NCBI GenBank assembly: GCA_937125455.1
Contig: CAKZLK010000059.1
Location: 1 to 64,000 of the forward strand
Source: an uncultured Aequorivita sp.
GTDB lineage: Bacteria; Bacteroidota; Bacteroidia; Flavobacteriales; Flavobacteriaceae
DNA length: 64,000 bases
Direction of reading: 5' to 3'
The position numbers were made by a program, and so were the translations under genes. Under the pieces are notes generated by a model, which saw only the letters and a program-made list of their open reading frames with translations, searched no databases and was not told the origin of the DNA. Below, one piece after another: positions 43,820 through 52,346 of the stretch. Numbering within the stretch: position 1 is the stretch's first letter; each line of letters begins with the position of its first letter.

Positions 43820-44989
43820 TTATGCCCATATTCTTTTATTATTTATCAAAATTTGAAATCCTACAATTAGAAATAAAGGAATCAACATATTCTTTTGCCG
43901 AAGCATTATACCTAAGTTTCCAAGAATCAAGGAAAATGCCAGGGTACCAATAAAAAAGTAGATAAACATTGCCTTAATGTGATAACTGGTCTTAAGTAAT
44001 CCTTTTATAGGTTTATTAATAAATAAAACCGAGGTGAATATTATAAGTATGAGATTTTCAATAGATGCCAGAATACCTAAAACACCTTGGGCATCAAAAA
44101 AAAATGGACGATATAAAAAAGTAAAGATTTTTAAAGGCAATGGATAGTTTGATGTATCAACAGCAGAATCAACATCGCCCCTCGCCAATAAACTAGATTT
44201 TCTGCTTGTGTATTGCTCAATTGAGCTAAATTCTAAATTCTCAAGTTTTATAAATTGCAGAACATAGCTAAAAATAGAAATGAAACCAATTATAAAAACC
44301 GAAGCTATCAATAGCTTTTGGTACATTTTAAGTTTTCCATCTATCAAAGAAGCGAGGCCGTAAGCAACAAGAAGAAATAAAAGAATGTGTGGCCTAATAG
44401 CTAAAGATATACAAATACTTATAAGAAAAAGAACAAAACGTTTTTTAGGTTTTCTTATTGAGTAAAAAAACATCATAATACCTAAGAACAACAAAGCATC
44501 CTTTGAAATTCCAGCCGACCAAAAATGAAAATTTGATAAAAAAAGAATTAATGGGAAAACTTTAAAACGCAGAATTTTAATTGTCATTAGTTTTTCAGTC
44601 CCCTGAAATACTTCTACGAAAATTTTGTATAAAAAAACAAAACCTGCATATCCCAAAAAACCATAAATAAAATTTCCTGTAAAAAAAGATAATTTTAATA
44701 TGTTTGAGGGAAAATAGTTTATAAGATACATAACTCCCGTCGCAGACCCCTCGGTAACTCTGGCAAAAACATCTTTAAATTGCATTTTTTTTGGGTCAAA
44801 CCAATACATAATACCATCTGTACCGTACTGCGTTGCGTATATGTGAAAGGCAATAGTTATTGCAAGGTGCCAAAAAAATAATTGGGTCAATATTTTTTTA
44901 TCCCTTTTTGTAAAACCATCAAAAAGATATTTTAGGTTAAACCCAAGAAAGAAAACAAGAAAACAAACCGAAATATCTAATATTAACAT
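43820..44989 (-). CDS. Wzy/EpsG-like polytopic membrane protein (probable polymerase)
   Basis: A 389-residue protein with about ten hydrophobic segments and little else. FHFWSAGISKDALLFLGI (about 154-171) resembles the conserved SGI(R/S)-like helix of EpsG-type polymerases, and Arg/Lys-rich loops separate the helices. Together with the flippase two genes upstream, it would complete a Wzx/Wzy pathway. Polymerases are poorly conserved, so the assignment is by topology and position. Confidence 0.7.
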   Translation of the reverse strand: MLILDISVCFLVFFLGFNLKYLFDGFTKRDKKILTQLFFWHLAITIAFHIYATQYGTDGIMYWFDPKKMQFKDVFARVTEGSATGVMYLINYFPSNILKLSFFTGNFIYGFLGYAGFVFLYKIFVEVFQGTEKLMTIKILRFKVFPLILFLSNFHFWSAGISKDALLFLGIMMFFYSIRKPKKRFVLFLISICISLAIRPHILLFLLVAYGLASLIDGKLKMYQKLLIASVFIIGFISIFSYVLQFIKLENLEFSSIEQYTSRKSSLLARGDVDSAVDTSNYPLPLKIFTFLYRPFFFDAQGVLGILASIENLILIIFTSVLFINKPIKGLLKTSYHIKAMFIYFFIGTLAFSLILGNLGIMLRQKNMLIPLFLIVGFQILINNKRIWA

Positions 44990-45865
44990 CTAGTTATTTT
45001 CTTTAATAATTCCATTTAACTTTTTGAGCGTATTATCTGATAATATTAGTTTTCCTTTTTTGGACGTACTCATAAACTTAAATACTTTATGTTTAATATC
45101 AGTACCGAAAAAGCTTGAAAAATAATCCTTTAATCCCAGTTTCTTTAAAACAAAAAATAGCTTTTGCGCTTTCAGCCTTCGTCCCTGATTTTTGATAGGC
45201 ATTGAAATATTTTGGGGTTGTATTTCCAAAAAATGGAAAACGTCAGCTAAAAGTAATTCTATATTTTTAAATGACTCAAAATCAATTATCAGAACATTAT
45301 TTTTGAAAAGCGCTTTGTATTTAACAATTGGATTTTTATAAAATCCCATTCCTAAATAACTGTTCCATTGAAGTGAGCCTTTTTCGTATTCCTCTATTTC
45401 ATCATTTATAATTTTTTCAAAGGAATTTATTGTTCTTCCCAATGCCAAGTCCATGTTATAATGTGAATATGCCCTATCAATTGTGTTTCGTCTAATGATA
45501 ATTATTTTTGCATCAGGGTTGTAATTATATATCATTTGTGAGCTTTCGGGTGCGGTAAGGTAACACGTGCTGGAATCTAAAAGATATTTTTGCCCATTTT
45601 TTAAAGAAAATAATTTTTCATAATGAGCATCTTTATCGATTTTAGCAATGTGATGTGGTTTTGGAAAATCATTTTTAAAATAATGGTTCAGATTAAAAAA
45701 CCGAGAGGGCTCATAAAGATTTTTAGGTAGGCTGTCTATAAAATAATGTGGTTCCTTTATGGGAGACATATATATATCTGGATGTTGGGCCAGCATATCA
45801 GAGAAAGATGTAGTACCTGCCTTCATAGCACCAACAATAAAAAGGTTAACCTTACTATTTTCCAT
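44990..45865 (-). CDS. PAPS-dependent sulfotransferase
   Basis: A 291-residue cytoplasmic sulfotransferase. The 5'-phosphosulfate loop is VGAMKAGTTSFSDML (about 11-25). The 3'-phosphate site is in IIIIRRNTIDRAYSHYNMDL (about 121-140: Arg and Ser). These are the two hallmark PAPS contacts. It should move sulfate from PAPS to a sugar of the polysaccharide or a lipid-linked intermediate. PAPS-making genes lie 1.5 kb upstream on the same strand. It is one base away from the Wzy-like gene. Confidence 0.93.
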   Translation of the reverse strand: MENSKVNLFIVGAMKAGTTSFSDMLAQHPDIYMSPIKEPHYFIDSLPKNLYEPSRFFNLNHYFKNDFPKPHHIAKIDKDAHYEKLFSLKNGQKYLLDSSTCYLTAPESSQMIYNYNPDAKIIIIRRNTIDRAYSHYNMDLALGRTINSFEKIINDEIEEYEKGSLQWNSYLGMGFYKNPIVKYKALFKNNVLIIDFESFKNIELLLADVFHFLEIQPQNISMPIKNQGRRLKAQKLFFVLKKLGLKDYFSSFFGTDIKHKVFKFMSTSKKGKLILSDNTLKKLNGIIKENN

Positions 45866-45871
45866 TGTTAT

Positions 45872-47170
45872 TTATATAATCGTCGTGTTTATTTTTAAAT
45901 TCCTCTTAATATAAAATACCCAAAGTAGGTTCTGAATTATAATAACAAAACTAAAAATGAATGCCGCGCCTATTACGTCAAATTGAATAATCAAAGGGAT
46001 ACCGAAAATAATCATCAGCACCATCATTACAGCAAGACTCTTCGAAAGATACCCTTGATGCCCGGTCATATTCAAAACAATTCCCGCAGAACCCGTAAAC
46101 GCATTTACCAAATGGCCGAGACACAGTATTACTAAGGGCCAATAGGCAATGCTATATTCCTTTCCATATAAAAAGTCGAGTAAGGGTCTTCCGCCAATCA
46201 TAAAAACCAACGCCACAGGAAGTGCAAAAACAAACACGATTCGGGTGGTTTTGGTAACGATGCGCTGTAGGTTTTCCATGTTTTTTTTCTCAAAGGCCGA
46301 AGAGATATATGGCGCAATGGCACTGTTCAAACCATCAAGAGTAAACGAAATCAAGGCACTGCTCCGCGTAGCAATTTCAAAAATGGCCACTGCCTCTACA
46401 CTGCCAAAAATAGCGAGAATATAGGTAAGCGATTTTGATTTGATGACCTCAATACCACTGGTGAGCGTAAACGGGATGGATTCCTTTAACCACTCCCTGC
46501 TTTTAAAAACGGGCTGTATGTGCCTTAGGCCGTTCAATAGTTTAATCTTCAGAAAATAATACCCTACAAAAAAGCTGATGACCGTGGCAATCGTTAACAA
46601 CACCATTGCAGATTGCGGGGAAAGTTTATATCCCAAGAGCGCAAAAAGAACAATGCCCAAAAAGAAGAGAAAATTACGCAGGAACGTATCTGGCAATTGT
46701 CCCAAAACCACATATTTTAAACCTCGCAGCGCAGCGGAACGCAATGATCCCAAGGCTATAAAAGGCAATCCGATTAAAGCATAAATAAAAGTTTCTGTAA
46801 AAGCAGCATCATATTTTTTCCACCAAACAAAATAGCTTGCAAAGGCAATTACATACACCAGCAAACAACTGATTGCCACAAAAATATTTGTTTTAATGAG
46901 CAATCCTTTTATTGCAGCCTTATCTTCATAAACTTCATATTTGGAAATATAGCGTGTTATAAGATTAGGCAGCCCCAAAGAAACAGGTACGGTTAAAACT
47001 GTGAGCGTAGTAAATGCCAAAACGTAAATACCAAAGTCTTTCACAGATAACATTCGTGCCAATAAAATTCCATTGAGAAACGCGAATAAAGCAGAAAAAA
47101 ACTTGATTCCCAAACTGCCAATAGCGGAAACCCTGATGTGGGTACTATTTAATATTTTGCTGATTTTCAA
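45872..47170 (-). CDS. oligosaccharide flippase (Wzx, MATE/MVF superfamily)
   Basis: A 432-residue protein with about twelve membrane helices. The N-terminal pattern LGIKFFSALFAFLNGILLARMLSVKDFGIYVLAF (within about 19-53) is the typical Wzx start. It flips undecaprenyl-linked repeat units to the periplasmic side. It is the first gene after a 153-base gap following cysN, and the gap holds a -7 box. Confidence 0.92.
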   Translation of the reverse strand: MKISKILNSTHIRVSAIGSLGIKFFSALFAFLNGILLARMLSVKDFGIYVLAFTTLTVLTVPVSLGLPNLITRYISKYEVYEDKAAIKGLLIKTNIFVAISCLLVYVIAFASYFVWWKKYDAAFTETFIYALIGLPFIALGSLRSAALRGLKYVVLGQLPDTFLRNFLFFLGIVLFALLGYKLSPQSAMVLLTIATVISFFVGYYFLKIKLLNGLRHIQPVFKSREWLKESIPFTLTSGIEVIKSKSLTYILAIFGSVEAVAIFEIATRSSALISFTLDGLNSAIAPYISSAFEKKNMENLQRIVTKTTRIVFVFALPVALVFMIGGRPLLDFLYGKEYSIAYWPLVILCLGHLVNAFTGSAGIVLNMTGHQGYLSKSLAVMMVLMIIFGIPLIIQFDVIGAAFIFSFVIIIQNLLWVFYIKRNLKINTTII

Positions 47171-47214
47171 GGCCTAAATTATTTCTCTCGTAAACGTTTT
47201 CTTTTTCAAGCTTG

Positions 47215-47222
47215 CAAAGATA
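47215..47222 (-). promoter_or_regulatory. candidate promoter -7 box for the glycan genes
   Basis: TATCTTTG on the minus strand is an exact consensus, with a predicted start near 47208, about 38 nt before the flippase ATG. The -33 region is poor. It suggests the glycan part can be transcribed apart from the cys genes. Confidence 0.4.
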
Positions 47223-47323
47223 CCACGCTCGTTTTGGTATTCCGTCATCAATTCCTACAAAAATTCCCCAAAAAGGTATTTTATGGAGAATTCTTGATAG
47301 TTTATCGAATATTTACTTTGAAT

Positions 47324-48580
47324 TTAGACTATCATACCAGCCGCAACAGTTTCGTGAGTAGCGTCATCAATCAATACAAAACTTCCAGTAATACGGTTGT
47401 CGCGATATTCATCAACCATTAATGGGCGTGTTGTGCGAATAGTGATTCTGGCAATATCATTCATCTTTAAATCTTTATTCTCTTCCTCCCGTGCATAGGT
47501 GTTTATATCAATTTTATAAACCACCTCCTTTATCATGGCCTTTTGCTCGTTGGAATTATGCATAATAGTATATTTTGCACGCTCACGGGCAGGACTATTA
47601 TTAAACCAGCAAAGCATAGCATCAAATTCCTGAACCGCTTTGGGTTGGTTGTTTTCCTTTACAATCATATCGCCACGGCTAATATCTATATCATCTTCCA
47701 AAGTAATAGCAACAGACATTGGTGCAAAAACTTCTTCTAGAGAACCATCCATGGTGTCTATACTTTTTATTTTTGAAGTAAAGCCTGAGGGCATTACAAC
47801 CACATCATCTCCCGGTCTAAAAATACCACTTGCCACACGTCCAGCATAACCTCTATAATCAATAAATCCTTCACTTTGCGGACGTAAAACAGTTTGCACA
47901 GGAAAACGAGCGTCTATTTTATTGATATCGCTACTAATGTGCATGGTTTCCAAAGTATGCAACAGTGGTGCTCCTTGGTACCAATCCATATTAGTGGAAC
48001 GATTTACTACATTGTCTCCATCTAAAGCACTTATTGGAAGAAACTGAATATCTTTTACATACAATTTCGAAGAAAATTCTTCAAATTGATTAATGATATT
48101 TTCATAGATTTTTTCCGAATAATCCACTAAATCCATCTTGTTAATACAAACAATAATATGTGGAATCTGTAAAAGTGAAGCAATAAAAGCATGACGCTTT
48201 GTCTGTTCAATAACACCATGACGGGCATCAATCAAAATTAAGGCTGCGTTTGCAGTTGAAGCGCCCGTAACCATATTTCGAGTGTACTGGATATGGCCTG
48301 GAGTATCGGCTATAATAAATTTCCGTTTTGGGGTTGTAAAGTATCTATAAGCCACATCAATGGTTATCCCCTGCTCTCGCTCATCACGAAGTCCGTCAGT
48401 AAATAAAGCAAGATCAACACCTTCGTGACCTTTTTTACGGCTTGTATTTTCTACTGCTTCAAGTTGGTCTTCAAAAATGGATTTGCTATCGTAAAGAAGT
48501 CTTCCTATTAAAGTACTTTTGCCATCGTCCACGCTTCCGGCAGTTGTGAATCTTAATAGTTGGTTTTTATTTATTTCCAT
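47324..48580 (-). CDS. cysN: sulfate adenylyltransferase subunit 1 (GTPase)
   Basis: A 418-residue EF-Tu-like GTPase that drives ATP sulfurylase (CysDN) to make APS. G1 is GSVDDGKSTLIGRLLYDSK (about 15-33). DTPGHIQYTRNM (about 93-104) and NKMDLVDYS (about 147-155) are the G3 and G4 regions. Beta-barrel domains follow. There is no fused APS kinase; CysC is encoded separately. It is separated from cysD by 610 bases that hold an S23 gene and short repeats. Confidence 0.96.
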   Translation of the reverse strand: MEINKNQLLRFTTAGSVDDGKSTLIGRLLYDSKSIFEDQLEAVENTSRKKGHEGVDLALFTDGLRDEREQGITIDVAYRYFTTPKRKFIIADTPGHIQYTRNMVTGASTANAALILIDARHGVIEQTKRHAFIASLLQIPHIIVCINKMDLVDYSEKIYENIINQFEEFSSKLYVKDIQFLPISALDGDNVVNRSTNMDWYQGAPLLHTLETMHISSDINKIDARFPVQTVLRPQSEGFIDYRGYAGRVASGIFRPGDDVVVMPSGFTSKIKSIDTMDGSLEEVFAPMSVAITLEDDIDISRGDMIVKENNQPKAVQEFDAMLCWFNNSPARERAKYTIMHNSNEQKAMIKEVVYKIDINTYAREEENKDLKMNDIARITIRTTRPLMVDEYRDNRITGSFVLIDDATHETVAAGMIV

Positions 48581-48587
48581 CCTTTTT

Positions 48588-48620
48588 GCTTTAGGCCTTA
48601 GGCATTAAGCCTTAGGCTAT
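48588..48620. repeat. GCTTTAGGCCTTAGGC-type repeat on one side of the S23 gene
   Basis: This short block contains GCCTTAGGC twice, at 48595-48603 and 48609-48617. It lies between cysN and the 3' end of the S23 gene and shares words with 49027-49053 and 49162-49186. Confidence 0.6.
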
Positions 48621-48664
48621 CATTTAAATGTTATTTATATACAGAATATTAAATTTATTAAAGC

Positions 48665-49018
48665 CTATTCTTTCAGTTTCTTACTTAAATTATATAATTT
48701 CTTTTTAATTTCATTAACCATATCTGAAAGCTTTTCTTGATTTTGATCTGAAATAAAGGACAAGTCTTTCGCTAATATGAAAAAATATTCCAATTCATGA
48801 GCGGAGCCTAATGCAATTTGAACAAATCTATTGAAATCCTTATCCGAATCTCTTCCACAACCTTCACAAAAATTAGAAGGAATAGAATATGCAGCCCTTT
48901 GCATTTGACTTGTTAATCGAAACTTCTCTGAATTAGGAAATTGAGAAGTAATTTTATAAACTCCCAATACAAGTTTGTGACTTAATGCCCAAACATCATA
49001 TTTCCTAAAATCTCTCAT
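48665..49018 (-). CDS. four-helix-bundle protein (S23 / 23S rRNA-IVP family)
   Basis: A 117-residue helical protein. Family blocks: VWALSHKLVLGVYKITSQFP (about 9-28), LTSQMQRAAYSIPSNFCEG (about 35-53) and FVQIALGSAHELEYFFILA (about 65-83). The family is named after proteins encoded in intervening sequences of 23S rRNA and is related to Avd of diversity-generating retroelements. The biochemical role is unknown. Here it splits cysD from cysN and is bounded on both sides by GCTTTA/AGCC-type repeats, which suggests insertion into a pre-existing cysDN operon. Confidence 0.92.
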   Translation of the reverse strand: MRDFRKYDVWALSHKLVLGVYKITSQFPNSEKFRLTSQMQRAAYSIPSNFCEGCGRDSDKDFNRFVQIALGSAHELEYFFILAKDLSFISDQNQEKLSDMVNEIKKKLYNLSKKLKE

Positions 49019-49026
49019 AATTTAAT

Positions 49027-49053
49027 GCTGTAAGCTTTTTGCTTTAAGCCCTG
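49027..49053. repeat. GCTGTAAGC...GCTTTAAGCC repeat upstream of the S23 gene
   Basis: This block lies 9 bases before the S23 start codon on its 5' side. It shares GCTTTA(A/G)GCC with 48588-48597 and GCTGTA with the heptamer array at 25145. Confidence 0.6.
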
Positions 49054-49161
49054 TGTTTTTGTTATCTTTTGTATCTTAAGATTACCTCTTTGCATCCTAC
49101 CTTTACAATGATTGCTCCTTTTAAACAGTATTCATTTTTTACTTTATCACTTTATTAAATC

Positions 49162-49186
49162 GCTTAGAGCTTATAGCCTACAGCTT
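49162..49186. repeat. GCTTAGAGCTTATAGCCTACAGC repeat after cysD
   Basis: AGCTTATAGCCTA (49168-49180) is identical to 25224-25236. It ends 5 bases before the cysD stop codon complement at 49191. The rest of the 49054-49161 gap is AT-rich and shows no gene. Confidence 0.7.
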
Positions 49187-49190
49187 AAAA

Positions 49191-50096
49191 TTAAAAATAC
49201 CCCTGCCGCTTCCTATCCTCCATTGCCGTTTCACTACGCTTATCATCACTTCTATTTCCGCGCTCAGTCTGCTTCATTGCTGCAACTTCAGTCACAATTT
49301 TCTCCAAAGTATCGGCTTCAGATTCTATTCCACCAGTAATAGTAATATCTCCCAAAGTTCTGAAACGGATTTTCTTTGTTTCAATTTTTTCGTTTTCGTC
49401 CAATTTTAAATGTTCAGAAACCGGAATCCAAGAATTGCCTCGCCAAACCACTTCGCGTTGGTGTGCTAAATAAAGTGATGGTATTTTAATATCTTCTCGT
49501 TTAATATAGTTCCATACGTCCATTTCTGTCCAATTACTTATGGGAAAAGCTCGGAAATGCTCGCCTTCAAAGTGTTTTCCGTTCAGTAAATTCCACAATT
49601 CAGGACGCTGATTTTTTGGATCCCATTGTCCAAAGTCGTCTCTATGTGAAAAGAAGCGTTCCTTGGCACGCGCTTTTTCTTCATCGCGACGTCCGCCACC
49701 AATAGCACAATCTACCTTGTTAGTTTCTATAGCGTCTAATAAAGTTGTAATTTGAAGTGCATTTCTGGTAGCATTCTTCCCTTTTTCCTCAGCAACTCTT
49801 CCCGTATCAATAGATTCCTGAACAGAACCCACTATTAATTGCACACCCAATTCTTTTATTAAATCGTCACGAAACTGAATGGTCTCTGGGAAGTTGTGTC
49901 CAGTATCAACATGCATTAACGGAAAAGGAATTTTAGAAGGATAAAATGCCTTTTTCGCCAAGTGCGTCACAAGAATGGAGTCTTTTCCTCCTGAAAATAA
50001 AATCACAGGATTTTGGAACTGCGCCCATACTTCCCGAAGAATGTAAATGGCTTCCGATTCCAATTCGTCCAAATAGTTTAAATAATACTTACTCAT
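49191..50096 (-). CDS. cysD: sulfate adenylyltransferase subunit 2
   Basis: A 301-residue PP-loop ATPase that adenylylates sulfate. The PP-loop is ILFSGGKDSILVTHLAKKAF (about 32-51). LMHVDTGHNFPETI (about 60-73), GGGRRDEEKARAKER (about 133-147) and the family C-terminus MEDRKRQGYF are all present. It overlaps cysC by 8 bases. Confidence 0.97.
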   Translation of the reverse strand: MSKYYLNYLDELESEAIYILREVWAQFQNPVILFSGGKDSILVTHLAKKAFYPSKIPFPLMHVDTGHNFPETIQFRDDLIKELGVQLIVGSVQESIDTGRVAEEKGKNATRNALQITTLLDAIETNKVDCAIGGGRRDEEKARAKERFFSHRDDFGQWDPKNQRPELWNLLNGKHFEGEHFRAFPISNWTEMDVWNYIKREDIKIPSLYLAHQREVVWRGNSWIPVSEHLKLDENEKIETKKIRFRTLGDITITGGIESEADTLEKIVTEVAAMKQTERGNRSDDKRSETAMEDRKRQGYF

Positions 50097-50688
50097 TTCC
50101 TTTCAATTTTTTCTTTATTATTTTTAAAATAATTGCGATTGATTCTTCCACAGAAACCATTGTCGTATCAATTTCCACATCCGGGGCCATAGGAGCTTCA
50201 TAAGGTGCATTAACACCTGTAAAATTTTCTATTTCTCCAGCTCGGGCTTTGGCATAAAGTCCTTTTACATCTCGTCGCTCACATTCTGCAATGGGTGTGT
50301 TTACAAAGATCTCTACAAAATTATCATAACCAACAATACGCTTCACATTTTCGCGATCCTCTCTGTAAGGCGAAACGAAAGAAGCGAGTACCACCAAGCC
50401 AGCATCGATCATTAAATTCGATACTTCAGCAATTCTTCTAATGTTTTCAGATCTATCTTCAGGAGAAAAGGAGAGGTTATTGTTTAACCCTTTACGAACA
50501 TTGTCCCCATCCAAAAGATAGGTATGGATATTTTCCGAAACAAGTTTCTTTTCCAAGGCATTGGCGATGGTAGATTTTCCAGAACCCGAAAGTCCTGTAA
50601 ACCAAATAAGAAAAGACCTATGATTTTTTAAGGCACTTCTTTCTTTTTGTGTGATACTGAAGTTATGTGGAATTATATTTTCTTCCAT
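50089..50688 (-). CDS. cysC: adenylyl-sulfate (APS) kinase
   Basis: A 199-residue kinase that phosphorylates APS to PAPS. Walker A is WFTGLSGSGKSTIANALEKK (about 29-48). LDGDNVRKGLNNNLSFSPEDR (about 59-79) is the APS-binding region, and FVNTPIAECERRDVKGLYAKAR follows. PAPS is the donor for sulfotransferases. No PAPS reductase or sulfite reductase gene lies nearby, in keeping with use for sulfation. Confidence 0.97.
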   Translation of the reverse strand: MEENIIPHNFSITQKERSALKNHRSFLIWFTGLSGSGKSTIANALEKKLVSENIHTYLLDGDNVRKGLNNNLSFSPEDRSENIRRIAEVSNLMIDAGLVVLASFVSPYREDRENVKRIVGYDNFVEIFVNTPIAECERRDVKGLYAKARAGEIENFTGVNAPYEAPMAPDVEIDTTMVSVEESIAIILKIIKKKLKGNE

Positions 50689-50689
50689 A

Positions 50690-51115
50690 TTACATTTCTC
50701 TATTTTTTAATCCGTAATCCATTCTATACCAAACTCTTTCGTGAAGGTAATATAAAATCATTTTTGTTAAAAGTTCTGACATTCCAATTTTAAGTCCTGT
50801 TAATGGATTTCCTGTAACCAACCAAGAAAGCAACATTGTATCTAATGTGCCGACGCCACGCCAGGTAAAGCTTTTGGCTATGTGGCGCATTCGGCTTTCT
50901 CGAACAATCCCTTTTTTTGAAAGATTAATCTTAAACCACACCCTTTCATGAAAATAGTATAAAACCATTTTGGTAACTACTTCAGCCAAACCAATCTTTA
51001 AACCAGTGATTGGACTGCCTGTAATAAGCCAGGATAGCAAAATGGTATCTATAGTGCCAACAATACGCCAAGTAATGGTTTTGGCTAAATGTCGTTTTCG
51101 GGATTGGTCTTTCAT
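50690..51115 (-). CDS. tandem DUF2061 membrane protein
   Basis: A 141-residue protein made of two DUF2061 units (about 6-62 and 76-134), both of the form AK(T/S)xTWRxVGTxDTxLLSWLxTG. Each unit has one or two hydrophobic stretches and ends with YYxHERVWxxxx. It is a predicted inner-membrane protein of unknown function. Most family members that I recall carry one unit. It sits between cysC (1 base) and cysQ (1-base overlap), linking it to PAPS metabolism. Confidence 0.9.
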   Translation of the reverse strand: MKDQSRKRHLAKTITWRIVGTIDTILLSWLITGSPITGLKIGLAEVVTKMVLYYFHERVWFKINLSKKGIVRESRMRHIAKSFTWRGVGTLDTMLLSWLVTGNPLTGLKIGMSELLTKMILYYLHERVWYRMDYGLKNREM

Positions 51116-51903
51116 TAGGCCTTTACCACAAAATAATTATTTAACAAATTCGGTTTGTTGTATCGCATTGGTTTTCCAGTAGTTTGGTCAATTACATGAA
51201 TGCCAACTGCGTTACAGATTGCATGACCAGCAGCAGTATCCCACTCCATTGTAGGGGCAAATCTTGGATAAATATGAGCCAATCCTTCAGCCATCAAACA
51301 GAACTTTAAAGAACTCCCTTTGGAAACAATTTCAACATTCTTTTCTTTTTCTATTTCTGAGATAAAATTTTTAGTTTCATCATTTAAATGGGAACGACTT
51401 CCAACTATTTTTATAATTTTCCTGGGGCTACTTGGCTTAATATTCTTAGCTTTTTCAAAAACTTCTTCAACTGAAATTTTTTCTGAAGAAACTATTATTT
51501 TTTTTGAAGTTTTTCCGTCCTCTGAAGTAAAATAGAGCTCTTTTGAAACAGGAACGTAAATAACGCCAAGAACGGGATTGCCATTATCTATAAGTGCTAT
51601 ATTAACGGTAAATTCGCCATTTCTTTTTATAAATTCTTTTGTGCCATCTAGTGGGTCTACAATCCAACAAAGTTTCCAATCTTTTCTTTCCGAAAAATCA
51701 AGCTGACGATTTTCTTCACTTATAATAGGAATTTCGGTTGGTTTTAAATAACTATTAATAACATCATTCGCGTTTTTATCAGCAAGGGTTAATGGAGAAT
51801 TGTCATCCTTGGTCTCCACATTGAAATTGGTTTCGTAAACTTTTAAAATTGCTTCTCCAGCTTCCAAAGCAGCCTGGATGGCGACGGATAGATTAGTTTT
51901 CAT
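51115..51903 (-). CDS. cysQ: 3'(2'),5'-bisphosphate nucleotidase
   Basis: A 262-residue inositol-monophosphatase-fold enzyme that hydrolyses PAP, the by-product of sulfotransfer, to AMP. Metal-binding blocks are IISEENRQ (about 60-67), WIVDPLDGTKEFIKRNGEF (about 79-97; DPLDGT) and EWDTAAGHAICNAVG (about 213-227). I chose ATG 51903, since the frame upstream begins only with TTG at 51951 and the added residues look untranslated. It is the first gene of the leftward cys block. Confidence 0.95.
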   Translation of the reverse strand: MKTNLSVAIQAALEAGEAILKVYETNFNVETKDDNSPLTLADKNANDVINSYLKPTEIPIISEENRQLDFSERKDWKLCWIVDPLDGTKEFIKRNGEFTVNIALIDNGNPVLGVIYVPVSKELYFTSEDGKTSKKIIVSSEKISVEEVFEKAKNIKPSSPRKIIKIVGSRSHLNDETKNFISEIEKEKNVEIVSKGSSLKFCLMAEGLAHIYPRFAPTMEWDTAAGHAICNAVGIHVIDQTTGKPMRYNKPNLLNNYFVVKA

Positions 51904-51924
51904 AAGTAGGACTTGTTTCGCTTG

Positions 51925-51951
51925 CAAAGCTACAACTTTTGAATAAAGCAA
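51925..51951 (-). promoter_or_regulatory. candidate promoter of the cys block
   Basis: On the minus strand TTG (51949-51951) is followed after 16 bases by TAGCTTTG (51925-51932), an exact -7 box. The spacer is a little short. The predicted start near 51918 leaves about 15 nt before ATG 51903. Confidence 0.4.
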
Positions 51952-52170
51952 TTATATTGAAAAACAATTTATATAAATTTTAGTTTCCGGATGTCAATTG
52001 TCTATTTGATATTGATTAATTAGGAACAATTATGCTTTCATCGATACTTATTCACAAACTCACCCTTAGTCTTCCAGAACTTCACCGGAGTAGGAACAAA
52101 CTTTTTTCTAAATAACAATGACTAATACTCATTACAAATTACTCATTAAAAACAAAAGCCACGGATAAGT

Positions 52171-52192
52171 CATAGCAAAGCCATAGCAAAGC
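52171..52192. repeat. two tandem copies of CATAGCAAAGC
   Basis: Exact 11-base duplication at 52171-52181 and 52182-52192, followed by a partial third copy (CATT). It lies between the divergent cysQ and dps promoters. It could be slippage or an operator. Confidence 0.75.
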
Positions 52193-52314
52193 CATTAAAA
52201 TGTAAGAAAACACTCGTTTTTTCCTACAAAAAATAATAAGCTTAAATATTACTAATTTATAAGCAAATAAAAGCGTCTATTTCTAGTTAAAAAAAGACTA
52301 AACCCTCTGTAAAA

Positions 52315-52346
52315 ATTGATTGCTCCAAAGTTGTTGATTATCTTTG
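52315..52346 (+). promoter_or_regulatory. promoter of dps
   Basis: ATTG (52315-52318), a 20-base spacer and TATCTTTG (52339-52346) match the consensus. The start is near 52353, about 19 nt before the ATG. Confidence 0.55.

Noticed and set aside
48665-49018. Diversity-generating retroelement (Avd-like protein)
   Set aside because: S23 and Avd share a fold, but no reverse transcriptase, template repeat or variable repeat is seen in the window.
52048-52056. Replication origin (DnaA box TTATTCACA) near dps, or near dnaN
   Set aside because: It is one isolated box with no cluster, no AT-rich unwinding element or dnaA nearby. The dnaN region has no such boxes.
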